A stretch of 64,000 nucleotides of DNA from Nilaparvata lugens. Taxonomy: Eukaryota; Arthropoda; Insecta; Hemiptera; Delphacidae. The translations under genes were made by a program, and so were the position numbers. Below are positions 11,188-23,586 of the stretch, piece after piece. The notes beneath the pieces were generated by a model, which ran no database searches, was not told the origin of the DNA, and saw only the letters and a list, made by a program, of their open reading frames with translations. The stretch is taken from assembly GCF_014356525.2 (NCBI RefSeq), contig NC_052511.1, positions 29,277,960 through 29,341,959 on the forward strand, read 5' to 3'. The number at the start of each line of letters is the position of its first letter. The first letter of the stretch is position 1.

Positions 11188-13760
11188 GCCTGAAATATAT
11201 TCTCTTGGCCCTTACAATCACCAAATGGAGACTGGCAAAAATTTTGTGAGCTGCTCCACACACTTTTGGAAATTACAACCGCTCGTTTCACAAATGTTAT
11301 AGTAGTAGGAGATTTCAATACCGATTTTGCCAGGCAGGATAAAATGACAGAGGATATTAGAGATATTATTAATATGAATAATTTAGAAATTAAGGTCCAC
11401 GAATATACAAGAGTAACTCGAACTTCACAGACAATTATTGATAATATCCTCACAAATATAGAAGGTTGTAATGTCAGGTTAGGTAGCTCAGATCTATCAG
11501 ATCATAACTATCAAATTTTAGATGTTAAGTTGCAGGGCCAGAATCCAAGCAGAAAAAAAACTTTTGTGAAAGAAATTCAGCAATATGAGCTAGGAAATAT
11601 AAATTGTTTGAAGCAGGAACTGCTTCAAGAAAATTGGAGTAGTGTTTATAACAGTTGTAACCTAAATTACAAATATAAGCAATTCATTGATACCGGTACT
11701 CTAAGATTTCACATTAGTGTATGCTGTCCAATAAAAAAAGTCAAAGTAAAAAGTAAATTGGACAAAGTAGATGAATGGATAACTGAAGATATTCTTACTC
11801 AAAGAAATATTGTTAGGGAAGCCTATGAGGAATTTAAATTAGTGAGGGATGTTCCGAGTGAAGTCAAATACAAATGTCTAAAGAAAAACTATGCAAAAGA
11901 AGTGAGGAAAGCTAAGTGTAAGAAAACAGCTGAAATAACAACTAGTACCAATTTTAACTCTGCTGTTTGGGAGGTAATTAATAGAAATAGGAGAGCAGCT
12001 CAAAAAGATACAGTTACTAATGTCCCTAGGATAATCGATGAACATGGAAATTATATGGATGATAGTATAGACATTTGTAACTTTTTCAATAAGTATTATC
12101 AACAGGTTGCATATAATCTCCAAAAGTCACTGAACACTAATACTTGTAATACAACTACATTAAATGCTGAGCCAATTGAAAAGGTATTTAAATTTCATCC
12201 ATTATCAAGAGATGAGTTGTCAAGAATAATAAAAAATTTGAATAACAAAAAAACAGTAGGATTGGATGGGGTCTCAAGCAAAATTTTAAAAGAATGTGAA
12301 AATGAATTACTGGACCCTTTATTGCATCTCCTTAATACTTCACTAGAGCAGGGTATTTTCCCTGATGATCTGAAACAAGGAAAAATTTTGCCAATTTTCA
12401 AGAGCGGTGATTCTGAAAGAGTTGAAAATTATAGACCCATTAGTATTCTAAATGTAATAAGTAAAATTTTTGAAAGAGTAGTTTTAAATAGGCTATTGAT
12501 GCACCTGGAAGAAATTAATTTCATATGTGATGAACAGCATGGGTTCCAGAAAGGGAAATCTACTAAGACTGCAATAGTATCCCTTGTTGAAAGACTAATA
12601 GATATAATAGATTCAGGTGAGAAGGCAGCCGCAATATTTCTTGATTTATCCAAAGCTTTTGATTGTGTGAACCATAGAATATTATTGGAAATACTAAAAA
12701 CTGTAGGTGTGAATGGTATAGAACTAAAATGGTTTGAATCATATCTCATAGGTAGAAACCAGTGTGTTGAGCTTACCAAGGTGGATGGGAATGAAATAGT
12801 AAAAATTAAATCTCAAAAACTGGAGGTCCAGGCTGGAGTACCTCAAGGCTCAATTCTGGGTCCCTTACTGTTTCTGTTGTATGTGAACCAATTACCAAAA
12901 GAGTTAAAAGATCACAGAGCTCTGTTGTTTGCTGATGACACATCGCTTATCTTTAACAATTATTTATTAGATAGTCTAGAAATAAATGCTTTTACTGGAG
13001 TACAGTCAATTGTCCAATTCTTGAAGCAAAGGCAATTAAGAATAAATAGTAAGAAATGTCAATTCCTACAATTCAAAAGTAAATATAATTCAGTAGAGGA
13101 TAGAGAAAAAAATGTGTTTGTAGAGGAAAATGAATTAGACCAAGAAGAGAAAGTAGCATTCTTGGGAATTTTTTGGACAGGAAATTAACATGGCATCCTT
13201 ACATTGAGAGGATATGTAATAAGATATCATCTGGGGTATTTGTCCTGCGGCAGCTTGCTAGGCTGAATGATAAAAAACTACTGTTAACTGCTTACCATGG
13301 ACTTATACTATCTCATATTAGGTATGCTATTTTAGTATGGGGTAATTCATCTCAACAAAATATGGACAGGGTGTTTAAGATTCAAAAGAAGGCACTCAGA
13401 TGTATAGAGAAAGTGAATAGGTTAGACTCTTGTAGGCCTTTATTTAAAAAGCTTGGTATATTAACTGTGCCATCTTTGTATGTATATGAAGTTGTAATGC
13501 ATGTGAAAACGAGTGGTGTGATCCAGAATTCAGATGTTCATGAGTATAATACGCGAAACAGAGCAGATTATCATATAATGGGTCACAATAGTAGGTTATT
13601 TGAACAAAAACCAGATTATATTGGTAGGAAATTTTATAACAAGCTACCTCAAATCTTGAAAAGTAATGATGATTTGAAGATTTTCAAAAAACAAATTAAA
13701 AAATATTTAGTTGATAGAGCTTTTTATAGTGTACAAGAATTCCTTTCAAACCTAAACTAG
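11188..13760 (+). pseudogene. LINE ORF2: partial endonuclease plus reverse transcriptase
   Basis: The first frame (to 13188) has the endonuclease C-terminal half with VVGDFNTDF, IIDNILTN and SSDLSDHN. The RT follows with YRPISILNVISKIFERV, GFQKGKSTKTA, FLDLSKAFDCVNH (first catalytic Asp), AGVPQGSILGP and LLFADDTSLI (FADD box). The frame then breaks inside a run of T at about 13168-13174: one T is missing relative to the frame that continues. The continuation (13173-13760) gives the C-terminal domain (LILSHIRYAILVWGNS, then FYNKLPQIL). Apart from the lost endonuclease N-terminus this is a single-lesion copy, and therefore fairly young. Confidence 0.88.
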
Positions 13761-13863
13761 GTTGAACTACTTAGTGTTAGAATTATTATGTAATAACATG
13801 ACTTGTCTTATACTCCATGACTGGAGTCTTTAGGACGTAATCTTAAAAAAAAAAAAAAAAAAA
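11203..13863 (+). mobile_element. 5'-truncated CR1/Jockey-type LINE in ALP intron
   Basis: This is a non-LTR retrotransposon in the same orientation as ALP. It begins inside the endonuclease domain, contains the full RT, and ends in a 3' UTR with a small stem-loop (ACTCCA-TGAC-TGGAGT, 13812-13827) and a run of about 19 A residues (13845-13863). The 5' boundary is approximate; the open frame begins at 11188. I did not find a convincing target duplication. The clade (CR1, L2 or Jockey) cannot be settled by eye. Confidence 0.85.
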
Positions 13864-15677
13864 TTGATAATTTTTTTGAAAAAACCTCCACTGTAATTTA
13901 AGGCCATACATGTTCTGATATGGAAATAAAAAATTAAAAACTAATTATTCCCCTTTTTTTAAATTGCTTACTTACGATTGTTTAATAAGCAAATTTAGGT
14001 ACTTGATAATGGAATCATGTCGTAAGTAAACAACTTTAAAAAGGTTTTTTTACAAAAACAACTTTTTATTTGTTATTTCCATTCAAGAATAGCCCTAACG
14101 GAAAAAGACAATGTTCTGATATCGTATGTATCATAATACATCACTAGAGCTTTGCTCTATCAATTGATTTAATAAAAATAAATAAGTCAAAAGTAACACA
14201 ACTGCTATTAACTGTTAATTAATCTTGACAATGATGAATAGTTCCGAAAGTTGCATATAGTGACAGTGAACAGTGAGAATTAATTCACATGAGCTCTAAT
14301 GGTATTATATTCATTCATATACTCTCGGCCAGGCTGATTGGAATAGTTCATATAGAACTAGTGGGTATTCTACTATGTGTTGGTTCACTGTTTACTGTCA
14401 CTGTTTTGTGCGAATCTAGCTGCCAAGTCGAACTTTAGTCACAATACTTTGGTAGAAAATCACAACTTTTTTATCCGAGAGAGTAAAAATTTACTATAAT
14501 CTCACAGTACTGAGAATAAGTAGACTACCGTAGGCTATACCCTATTTCAATAACATGGAATGCATAATTATTTATAATTAAGTGCTCCTGTTTATACTGT
14601 GATTTTCAAAACTTAAGAATTTCTAATTGGAATACATTGTATTCCCTATCTTATATGTGCTACACTAATTTATGGGTGATAAAAGTTATAATAAATATGA
14701 GCCAGCGTTGCAAGTAAGTAGAATGGCCGCAACGATGGTACGGTATAGAGGATAGTAGGCCTATATTCCTATGCAGGTACCATCCTTTGAATGACAGTAG
14801 CTCAAATTATAGGTTTTCTATACTACTTCTTTCAAAACGATAATAATATAACCAAGTTCTATCATCTGTGGTTGTTGGTTATGTTTGGAGCAAAGGATCA
14901 CTATGAAAAAAGTTGAACATTTTCTTGAATAAATGTGCGAGTATGTCAAGGGAAAATGTTATATACCGGTACATCACTGAACAAATTTAATTTCTCAAAA
15001 CCTAAATATCATCATGGAATGAATTTACAGAAGTAGGCCTACATAATTTTCCAAGTTTTATTTGAGCTATGAGATCTATATAATGTGATCAAACATGCTA
15101 GAGATAGCATGCTTTGTAGAATGTATTAATAAAACAATACGATTAAAAGTTAAACTATTTATTGAGACCTAATTTCTCCATATGAATACGAAATAATTTG
15201 TTGGATAAAGATTCAGCATAATATGCTGAAACGTATTACTATACTATTGAATAGTAGGATATTTAAAAAAATTAAGATTATTTCAAAAGAGTATCTCGTT
15301 ATTACAAAAATGACCGTGAATGAACCATCTAGAAACTGGTAGGCACAAATATAGGAGAGAAATGGAGTTACAGGCAGCCAACTTGCTATCACGACTTGTC
15401 ATGTACGGGCAGGTAAAAACATACCTCCAGTAAAATTTCTTCTCTACTATTCTCTGTGAGCCACTTTAGTTATGCATTTTTGCCCCCAAATGAAAGTTGA
15501 ATGAGTTTTCAAGCAAATCAGTTCAATCAATGATTGCCAATTAATAAACTATTGGAAATATTCAGACATTTTGCACATCTAGAATAATGTATCGAATGGC
15601 ATCGTGTACCAGTACAATAAATGAGACTCCGATCTCAATTTTTTCAATCTATAAATTTGCTACTTGTTTTGTTACAG
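13864..15677 (+). other. ALP intron, no gene seen
   Basis: This is AT-rich intron. An imperfect inverted repeat lies at about 14262-14403 (AGTGACAGTGAACAGTGA against TTCACTGTTTACTGTCACT) and could be a small decayed MITE. Nothing else is supported. Confidence 0.4.
14262..14403. repeat. Possible small inverted-repeat element
   Basis: AGTGACAGTGAACAGTGA near 14262 is nearly the reverse complement of the TTCACTGTTTACTGTCACT that ends near 14403. The roughly 100 bp between them show no coding. Neither a target duplication nor a second copy in this window is evident. Confidence 0.35.
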
Positions 15678-15851
15678 AACTGTATCGAAGACCCAAGAAG
15701 AGAGAGAACGCGACAGAGGGGGGCAGGCGCCGGGGTGGTCCTGGCAAGCAGTGTCATGTCGGATGACACCACACCCAGCTGCACACATATCACCTTATCC
15801 AACTTCTGCACAATATCAATGGTCTACATTCTATGGTTTGCTGTCACGTAG
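15678..15851 (+). CDS. ALP: Alkaline phosphatase, terminal exon with GPI-type tail
   Basis: A pyrimidine-rich acceptor (TTTTGTTACAG|AAC at 15676-15677) opens a 57-codon frame ending at the TAG of 15849-15851. Its phase (0) matches the donor at 9407. The peptide starts NCIEDPRRERTRQRGAG, has a small-residue stretch (SSVMSDDTTPS) where a GPI attachment site would be expected, and ends with a hydrophobic segment (SMVYILWFAVT) and no cytoplasmic tail. This is the form of GPI-anchored ALPs. Position, phase, strand and tail support the assignment. The sequence itself is poorly conserved in this family, so I cannot confirm it by homology. Confidence 0.72.
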   Translation, partial: NCIEDPRRERTRQRGAGAGVVLASSVMSDDTTPSCTHITLSNFCTISMVYILWFAVT

Positions 15852-15982
15852 GAATAGGTACTTCATACCCCAATCTTTCATACCATAAAAGACAAACTTT
15901 GTACAATGCTCTTAAGCCATTATTTTCAAAGAGAACCGCTCATTTCATGCAGGTGGTTTTCAAACTGAACGGTGTTTTTGAG

Positions 15983-15988
15983 AATAAA
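15983..15988 (+). promoter_or_regulatory. Candidate polyadenylation signal of ALP
   Basis: AATAAA lies 132 bases after the predicted stop codon, in AT-rich sequence with GT-rich stretches following. It is the nearest canonical signal downstream of the ALP terminal exon. Confidence 0.45.
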
Positions 15989-16919
15989 AAGTGAAAATAT
16001 ATATTTTCCATACTGTGATTGCAGAGTTAGTGTGTAATGGTTAAATATTTATGGATACTGTATCGAATATGCTGAGTGCATGTATGGATGTGATATGAAT
16101 GTTCATTGTAAATAGACGTGATGATTCTTTCGAATATATTAATTTATTTTATAGCCCGTAACCCCTAGTATACAATTATTATCTTAATTATATTTAAATC
16201 GTCAATTTGAGATCCAACATCAGTATTTAGCAACATCAAAATCAGTCATTTTTTGTCAAATTTGGCAGTGTACTTTGATATAATGTTAAAATCAATTATT
16301 TTCAGAAACAATAGAAGTTAAGCTTCATTCACAAGGATTCTTGAAAAATGTAACCTAATCTGTATGGTAACGTCACAAGACCCCCAGGTTGAAATATCAA
16401 ACTTGAGTTTATGTCATCAATGTTTATGTCATCTACTGGAAAATGTGAACTTTTCACTTATGTTGTTTCTCGAATAACCGGTAAAATATTCATTTTTCTA
16501 AGGATATTTGTATAGAATGCTTGATTAACTATTGAAAGAAGCAATGGAGAATATAAGATAAAAACCAAGAACAATAGAATAGTAAGACCTTGAGTGGAGA
16601 CGTGAATACCTGATAGCAATTTAATGATAAGATAAGATAGGTACTTGATGACATAAGATAATAGAAGAAAATAATGCAGAGAGAAAATTATACTAATCTT
16701 TTAATGGGATGTGATGCACTCTTATTCTTTGCTACAAACCAATCAAAGTTTTACACTGTTTCTAGTATTGATAAATGACCCTGACGATCATATGGTTCCT
16801 CTCTGATGTTTGTGGATGATACATCTCTACTGTCGTCGGGTGTGAGAAAAAAAGGATGTGAGAACCATGATAACAAGCAGCGGCCACTGCAAACTCATCT
16901 TTGCTAGCCTCATTATTAG
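15989..16919. other. Intergenic AT-rich DNA, nothing seen
   Basis: There are no supported features between the ALP 3' end and the next LINE. The slightly less AT-rich segment just before 16920 probably belongs to the LINE's 5' region. Confidence 0.4.
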
Positions 16920-17630
16920 CCTCACGCACAGGTATTGCCTAATGTTAGTGGCGATAAAGCATTAGCTAAAGCCATATCGGATTTAAGTGAAAAAAATGAC
17001 ATTAAATATGAAAACATTGAATCCTCAATCTCGAATTTGGAGTCAGAAATTACCGCTTACCGTGCTGAACTGAATACCGTTAAAAGTGAGTGTGAAAAGG
17101 TTAAAAAATACTGTGAGCTCATCCTAACTGAAAATTCAATCTTGAAGAAACAACTTGGACAGATACAACAATACACTAGATTAACTAACATCGAGATCTC
17201 TGGAGTGCCGAAAACTAAAGAAGAGAATGTTTATTATATTGTTAAAAAACTTTCAGAAATTTTAAAAGTGCGTTTCGACCCTTCCGTTTCTATAGGTCAT
17301 AGACTTCCGAAATCAAAAGACGCTCCCCATCCATCAGTATTGGTTAAATTCATTTCAAGAAAAGTTCGTGATGAATGGTTGGACTCTGCTCGTAAACTCA
17401 AAGTAATCCAGGCTAACTTACTTCATGAATCATTTAAGGATTGAAGAGTCTACATAAATGAACACCTCACCGTCGATAGTAAAATTCTGCTTGGGAAAGT
17501 CAGGAGTTATGTAAAACAAAAGAAACTGGCGTTTGCATGGGTTCGAGACGGAAAAATATTCATCAGAAAAACTTGCAACGGCCCTATTAGAAAAATACTG
17601 GATACAGCAGACCTGGACAAGGATTGGTGA
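16920..17630 (+). pseudogene. LINE ORF1-like protein with coiled coil, one nonsense codon
   Basis: The frame is open from 16920, with no clear ATG at its start, and is interrupted by TGA at 17442-17444. It then continues in the same frame to TGA at 17628-17630. The first part is a heptad-rich coiled coil (NIESSISNLESEITAYRAEL onward). It is followed by QYTRLTNIEISGVP and SIGHRLPKS, which resemble the nucleic-acid-binding ORF1 proteins of insect LINEs (also seen in the baculovirus FP-type domain). The C-terminal third lies beyond the stop. It probably belongs with the ORF2 remnant 800 bases downstream. Confidence 0.7.
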
Positions 17631-18414
17631 AGTGGACTCATTGATTAAACAGTAAGCTGAGGAGAACTCTTATATAAAATACATATTTATATATATATTT
17701 TTTTTTCTATATCCTGAGGAACTCTTCTACAAAAAGGACTACAAACACAAACTCATTTTTATTTTTTTTATTCCTCAAGCGAGGATCGAAGTTGAATTCT
17801 CTTATTATTTTGTTTTTCTTTCTTGAATTTCCCGCATAGTGAACTTATAGTTCATGTATACGGTTTTTTCTCAACAATATAATTATTATTTATTTAATTT
17901 TCAGTCAATGGTTTATTTAATTTTTGGAATTAAGTAAGCAATGAAATTTTTGTTCCAAAGTAGATTATTCAATTGAAATTTTTGTTCCAAAAGTTATTCA
18001 TTTATTTTTATTTTTTCTTCCACGATATTGTAATAAATTAATTAATCAAGGAAATTGCAGGATGACATAATTTTCCTCCTATTTTATCTATCATTATGCA
18101 CAGTTGATTATAAAAATTGATTTATAATATCGTTGGGAACTAGGCTATTTTAAACGCGTGAAATATCATTCATATTATTACTACATATTAATGTAAACCT
18201 AAATATTTAACTCCAACTACATTGTTGAAATTACGCGAATCAATGAAACCACAAACTTGATGCTTGATTTGTTTGTGCAATGAACGACTGTATAATTTAC
18301 ATTTTAAACGGTACTAGCGAATACAAGCTATGAACGTTCTAGATGATTTAACTTATTTTAGGCATGTTGTAATGTATTCGATGATTGTTGTTTGTATGGT
18401 TATTTCCTAAGAGT
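17631..18414 (+). other. Spacer between LINE ORF1 and ORF2 remnants
   Basis: This is AT-rich sequence with T runs and no open frame of note. Its position suggests a decayed inter-ORF region or an AT-rich insertion. Confidence 0.35.
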
Positions 18415-19930
18415 GAATGAGTTGAATGGTTTTAGTATATTACACATGAATATTAGAAGTTACAATAAAAACCACGAACAATTTTTTATTTTTCTTGATA
18501 GATAGCTTTCAAATTTGATGTTCTCGTGCTGACCGAGACATGGATGTGTGGGGATGATTATGTGAATTGTTTGAATGGATATTTGGCATATCAAACTACT
18601 AATAAATACAACCAAAACGATGGTATAATAGTATACGTAAATTCAGAGCTGTCTTCATCGTGTAATGAGATGGAAGTTGGGGGGCTGCGTTCTCTCAACT
18701 TGAAGTGCGATAAAGAAAACCAATGCTATAATTTACTTTGTGTTTATCGCTGTCACGATGTTGACATGGCCGGGTTTATCGATGGATTGGAGGAAAGATA
18801 CAATCGTACTGATAATAATAATAGGATAGAGGTAATTGTCGATGACATCAACTGTGATATTCTCAATGAACAAAAGCAGCCTAAGCAACAGGTATCTTGA
18901 CGTGCTTTATGAAGCCTGCTTTGCTTGCTGCATTGATTCTCCAACTAGGAAAACTCATTTTTCTTCTTCATGTATAGATCATTTATTTGTTAGACACCCA
19001 GATACTAATTCTCTTTCTCCAGCAGTACTGAAAACCGATATCACGGATCACTACGCAATATGCATCACCATAAAACATAATATAATATAAATAACAATAG
19101 CTCTCATATTCAAAGCTCCAAATTCAAGAAAATTGATAATGAAAAATTCTTTAAACTTTTGACCGAACAGTCATGGGATGAAGTTATCTCTTCACAGGAT
19201 CCTAATTTTTGTGCTGAGAAATTCATGGAGCTTATAGCTCTTCTCCATCAGACCTGCTCTACAACTATAAATAGAGGTAATAATAGTAAAAAATTAAAGC
19301 CATGAGTTAAATGGGCTTATCAGATCCATCGAAAAAAGAAATAGATTGAGCAGATTAATTAAAAGTCAGCCCTTCAACCCCAATCTCATTCATCAATATA
19401 ATGAGTATTGCAGAATGTTGAGTAAATTGTTAAAAAAAATAATATTTCACAAGGAAACTATTAGATTCAACAAATAGCCCCAAAAATTTTTGGAGAACAA
19501 TCAACGAGATATCATGGTCAAGCAACAAAACTGCTTCTTTCTTTTAGCGACAACAATCCCAAGTCTACGTTGGATATAGCAAATGAATTTAACGTTTACT
19601 TTTCTAATGTTGGAGCCAGGCTAGCTGATGAGATTAAGCAAAGAGACCAGAGACAGAGCTTCAGTCCAGCCTGTCTGTCCTCCTGTCCAACAATTCGTCT
19701 TAAGAGAAGTGTCAGAGCAGGAGGTTATAGACAGTGTGTGGCGGAAATGCGCGGAGGTTCTGAAATGAAATGAAATGAAATGAAAATACTCTTTATTAGG
19801 CGGAGTTAGGACTAGAAAGTCCTTTCTACCACTCAACCTGCTCCTGGCTACGATGATATATCGGGTTATTTGTTGAAAAATGGCATGGATTTTATTACTA
19901 TTCCACTCTGTCATATTTTTATGTCATATT
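18415..19930 (+). pseudogene. Decayed LINE ORF2: endonuclease and start of RT
   Basis: The first piece (from about 18421) gives FSILHMNIRSYNKN, the start of an APE-type endonuclease. After a frame change, VLTETWM (18526-18900) continues it, and in a third frame (18836-19090) SSSCIDHLFV and TDITDHYAI give the C-terminal endonuclease motifs. Several stops follow. The pre-RT segment with IANEFNVYFSNVG is at 19570-19665. Near 19745 the coding is interrupted by a short inverted retroposon fragment with a (TGAAA)n tail (19761-19840). The RT then seems to resume with APGYDDISGYLLKNG at about 19841-19885. Everything downstream is too decayed to follow. Confidence 0.7.
19761..19840 (-). repeat. Retroposon 3' end with (TTTCA)n tail inside the LINE
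   Basis: On the plus strand five TGAAA units (19761-19785) are followed by ACTCTTTATTAGGCGGAGTTAGG and, further on, CCACTCAACC. In the sense (minus) direction this is a 3' end with an AATAAA signal and a pentanucleotide tail. A related end with a different pentanucleotide occurs at 39761-39925. Confidence 0.6.
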
Positions 19931-22763
19931 AAGAGAGCGTCGGACTTGGCTTTGGTGAAGAAGAAACCAAGTAGTGCTTATACATGGGGATTACTAGAAA
20001 AATGTTTCCATCTGCTTAAAGAAGGCTTGTATAGAAAAATTTTAACAGTTATAATGAATAAATGAATAGAACATAGATGTATATAAGACATTCAGATCTC
20101 TCAACCAATGGATTATTCCTAGATTTATGAAATAAAATTTCAGTTTCCCATAAGAAAAAGAGCCAAATTGACTCATTTTATTTTATAAACTGTGAGTTGC
20201 TGGGTCATACAATCTCCTTCAAACAAAAAAGGAATTAGAGATCAATTCTTTGACAGTCAAAAATGTGATAGAAATAATTGATATCTTAATTGGAAATACC
20301 AGTAAAATGGAGTATTCAAAGTATTAACAAAATACAATGTACTTCCTTTCCAAAGTTCTTTGCTCGAAGTTCACCACTTGTGCGAGAGATCGCCCCACTG
20401 AAGGATAGTCCGATACAGGTATATTGATTGCACTCCCTAAATATATATATATATAGCCTAACCTACCATTGAAAAGTGGGATGTCAGATCTAGGGAGACA
20501 GCAGAAGAAAAGGCATTATTCCACTATTGTCTATTATTAGTAGCATTCCTCTACGAAAAAGAACAGTCAAGAGTTTCGGTTAGTCAATATTCCCAGAAAG
20601 GTGCCGAAGATTCTACAAAATTAGTCTTCATATTTTTTTACGAGAGTGCGGTATTACTTACTCTCGTTGGCTAAGTTATTTATATTTGACTCCCAAGTAT
20701 TGTGTATATAAGTCTTATAAAGTGAGAGGATCACCTAACATGGAGAAACCCAGTAATAAAGTATCCTACTGTTCCCACAAAAAAAAATCACCAGTAGGTA
20801 CCCTTCTACTTCCTTTGATGTTACGACCGCTTTTGGCTAATCATGCCATTATAAAGTGTCAATATGAGCTATAAGGAAATAAACTAAGGTTTACTAAGGT
20901 AATGTAGGTTTACTAGGGTAATGTAGGTTTACTAGGGTAATCAAGGTTTACTTTCTAATACTAATAATTCATTTTGACACTTGATTAGCCAAAAAACGGT
21001 AAAAAATAAAAGTGTACTAGTGATTCAATGTAATAATTATAAAGCTATCAAGTAACTCTGTAGAAGTAAAAGAAAAGTCTTATAATTATATGTAGGATCA
21101 TTTTTATAGTTTTGTTGATTTCTTGATCCATTCTCGAACAATAACAATAATTGAAATTCATTCATGGTACCAATATATATTTTTCAAAATCCAATAAATT
21201 GAACTTAGCAATCGTAAAAGTATAATGAGGTCATTGCATTTATCTCTGACTCGCTTTTAGGTTTATTTAACATTTTTTGGTTGCAATGCAATTGGATGTT
21301 ACACTTATACTCTGATTTATAATACCTAATTATAAGTATTTAGAATAAATTCTAGCTTTGTATTCAAGAATGAATATTCAAGAAATTGTTTGGTTGCAGT
21401 ATCAACTTACAATATTCATCAATTTTGAGGTTAAATAATTACTGTTCAAAATCCATGTAAATGGAATTAATAAAATAATATTAGAATATACTCAAATAGA
21501 ATATTTTCTGTTGTCTATGTTATTTTATAAATATTTTTTAGTTTACTCATAGTATTTTTCGGTTATTTGAGTTAACCATAAGTCTAAATATCTGAATCCT
21601 GTTTTTAGCTGGATGAAACGAAGTTAGGTACAATTCTTGCTGCTTGTTGGTTCAGCCATTTTGCAGCCATCCTAATCAGCTATCAACATTGTTGTTGACT
21701 GTGTATTTTGAATGCGAATTTGTTCTATCTGTATTCTTTTCTGATTTCCATATAATTATAAAAATGAGAACTTTTGCTGAGAATTTTTAACTTCAATAAC
21801 AATTATTATTCATGTAAGTTTGACAAAATAAATATTTGAAATAAATTATTAAAATTAGAAATTAAAATTGTTTAAATTATTAATTGATGAATTAATAATA
21901 AATAAATTTACTTATATTCTTATTATTTGAAATAATATAATTTATATATTATATAAAAAATATTAAATATTGAAATGAAAATTAATTATAGAATAATAAA
22001 TAAATCAATTTGATAATTCAATAAATGATAAATAAATAAATTGATATTATTATAAATACTGATACAATATAGTTTTGATATTGTATTGTTCAATACTATT
22101 AAATATTGGTAGTTATCTATAATAGTAATCTTACTTCTCTGTATCATAAATAAGTTATCTGTGTGAATTAAATTTCAATATACGTATGCGAAATCTTACT
22201 CACGAACAGACCGACAGGTCCATGTGAGTACAGTTTCAATTATTTTGTGAATAGTTTAAACATAGATATAATCTTCTTTAAATTAGTACATTTACTGATG
22301 TTTTATAAATCTGTTTTTTGTGAAACAAATAAAATCAATTAAATTCTTATACTGATGGTCATCAGCCATTACACACTTGTGTACTTGGTGTATGCCAAGA
22401 GGGTACAGCATACTGTGGCTGCCCATTGTAACACTCATTACCACAGGTAGGCTCATCTAGTCTACAGCCTTCTAGGTCTACATGACTGAATAAATAAATG
22501 AATAAATTGAGATGAACTGAGGCCCTCTGATCTGATGCATGCAATTAACAACTCAATGCAACTCGAACAATTTAAACAATTTATTTTGACATTTCACTGC
22601 TTTCAAATCTGGCTGTCTAGTTGACAGACTACTTAGCAACGTTGTCATTCTCCCCAGGACATATTATTAGAGGAGACTGTGGTTGGACAAGGTCTATTAT
22701 CTATTGTTCACAGAACTACTGGTGATATTGTCCTACATAATATCAGAGACAAATAAGCAAATA
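19931..22763. other. Intergenic AT-rich DNA
   Basis: I see no supported gene. It contains a short TA run (20447-20458), a small tandem repeat (20888-20953) and an extremely AT-rich stretch around 21840-22120. The short frames at 19880-20065, 20686-20874 and 22362-22544 have no recognisable content. Confidence 0.4.
20888..20953. repeat. 19-bp tandem repeat, about 3.5 copies
   Basis: The unit GGTTTACTAGGGTAATGTA repeats three times with small changes and ends in a partial GGTTTACTT. It is local and shows no coding. Confidence 0.75.
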
Positions 22764-22809
22764 CAGTGGACTCCGGTTACAACGCCTCCGGCTAGAGCGC
22801 TAATCCGGG

Positions 22810-23442
22810 TGTTCTGAACAAAGCTCAGGCTAGAGCTACCAGAGGACTGTAATTTACTATTTAAATAATCAAATACAAACAAGGGGCAAAATTTAATCTT
22901 CAATTTGAGCCAGGTTATTTGAACAGTTAAACTCTGCATTAATGAACAATAAAAAAGAGCAAAAACTCACCAGATTTAATCCAATCTTGACTACTTGCCC
23001 TTCGAAGCCTTTATTAGGTGTTTTGATCAGGTTCAGGGTGGGATGAAATCTGGGAATAAGACAGGTTCTGGCTTCCGGGCTGTCTTTTCACGTTCAACTT
23101 GCAGGCTATGCACTGTGTTTCAAACAAAGCTCAAACTGGATTCTTTATAAATTCAAATCCGATTCAAATTAATTCAATTCAATACTATTTACGCTGTTAT
23201 ATTCATAATTCACACACACGACACTCAAACAATTATTTACAAGAAATTTCCAATCGAAATTACATGACAAAATACAAATTCGGTCTTGCACAACAATGGG
23301 GACGAGACAAGACAGACTGGGAAACTAGGACGACAAGGCCAAAGCAGAAGGATGGTCTGCACTGGCGCAAACACAAGCCTACTATTGGCAGAACTGCAGT
23401 CTGGCATTTTGGCGCTACAGTTCGAATTCTCTGGCCAGACCA
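22810..23442 (-). repeat. 3' LTR of the BEL/Pao element
   Basis: This 633-bp LTR (minus strand TGGTCTGGCC ... TCAGAACA) matches 29313-29941 closely. Differences are scattered substitutions and small indels, for example in CAAACAATTATTT near 23226. The internal domain begins just after it. Confidence 0.93.
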
Positions 23443-23586
23443 TACCCCCGCCTCTGAAAAACTATTTTTCAGCCAAGTTACAAAAACTGAAAAAACCAAA
23501 GAAAGGAAAAAATCAGACATGCCAAAAAGAACAAAAACACCACCAACAAAAAACAACACAAAGAAAAAATGCAACAAGCACAACAA

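Noticed and set aside
15664..15888. Second open frame over the ALP terminal exon
   Set aside because: It overlaps in another frame, has no splice phase match and lacks the hydrophobic end.
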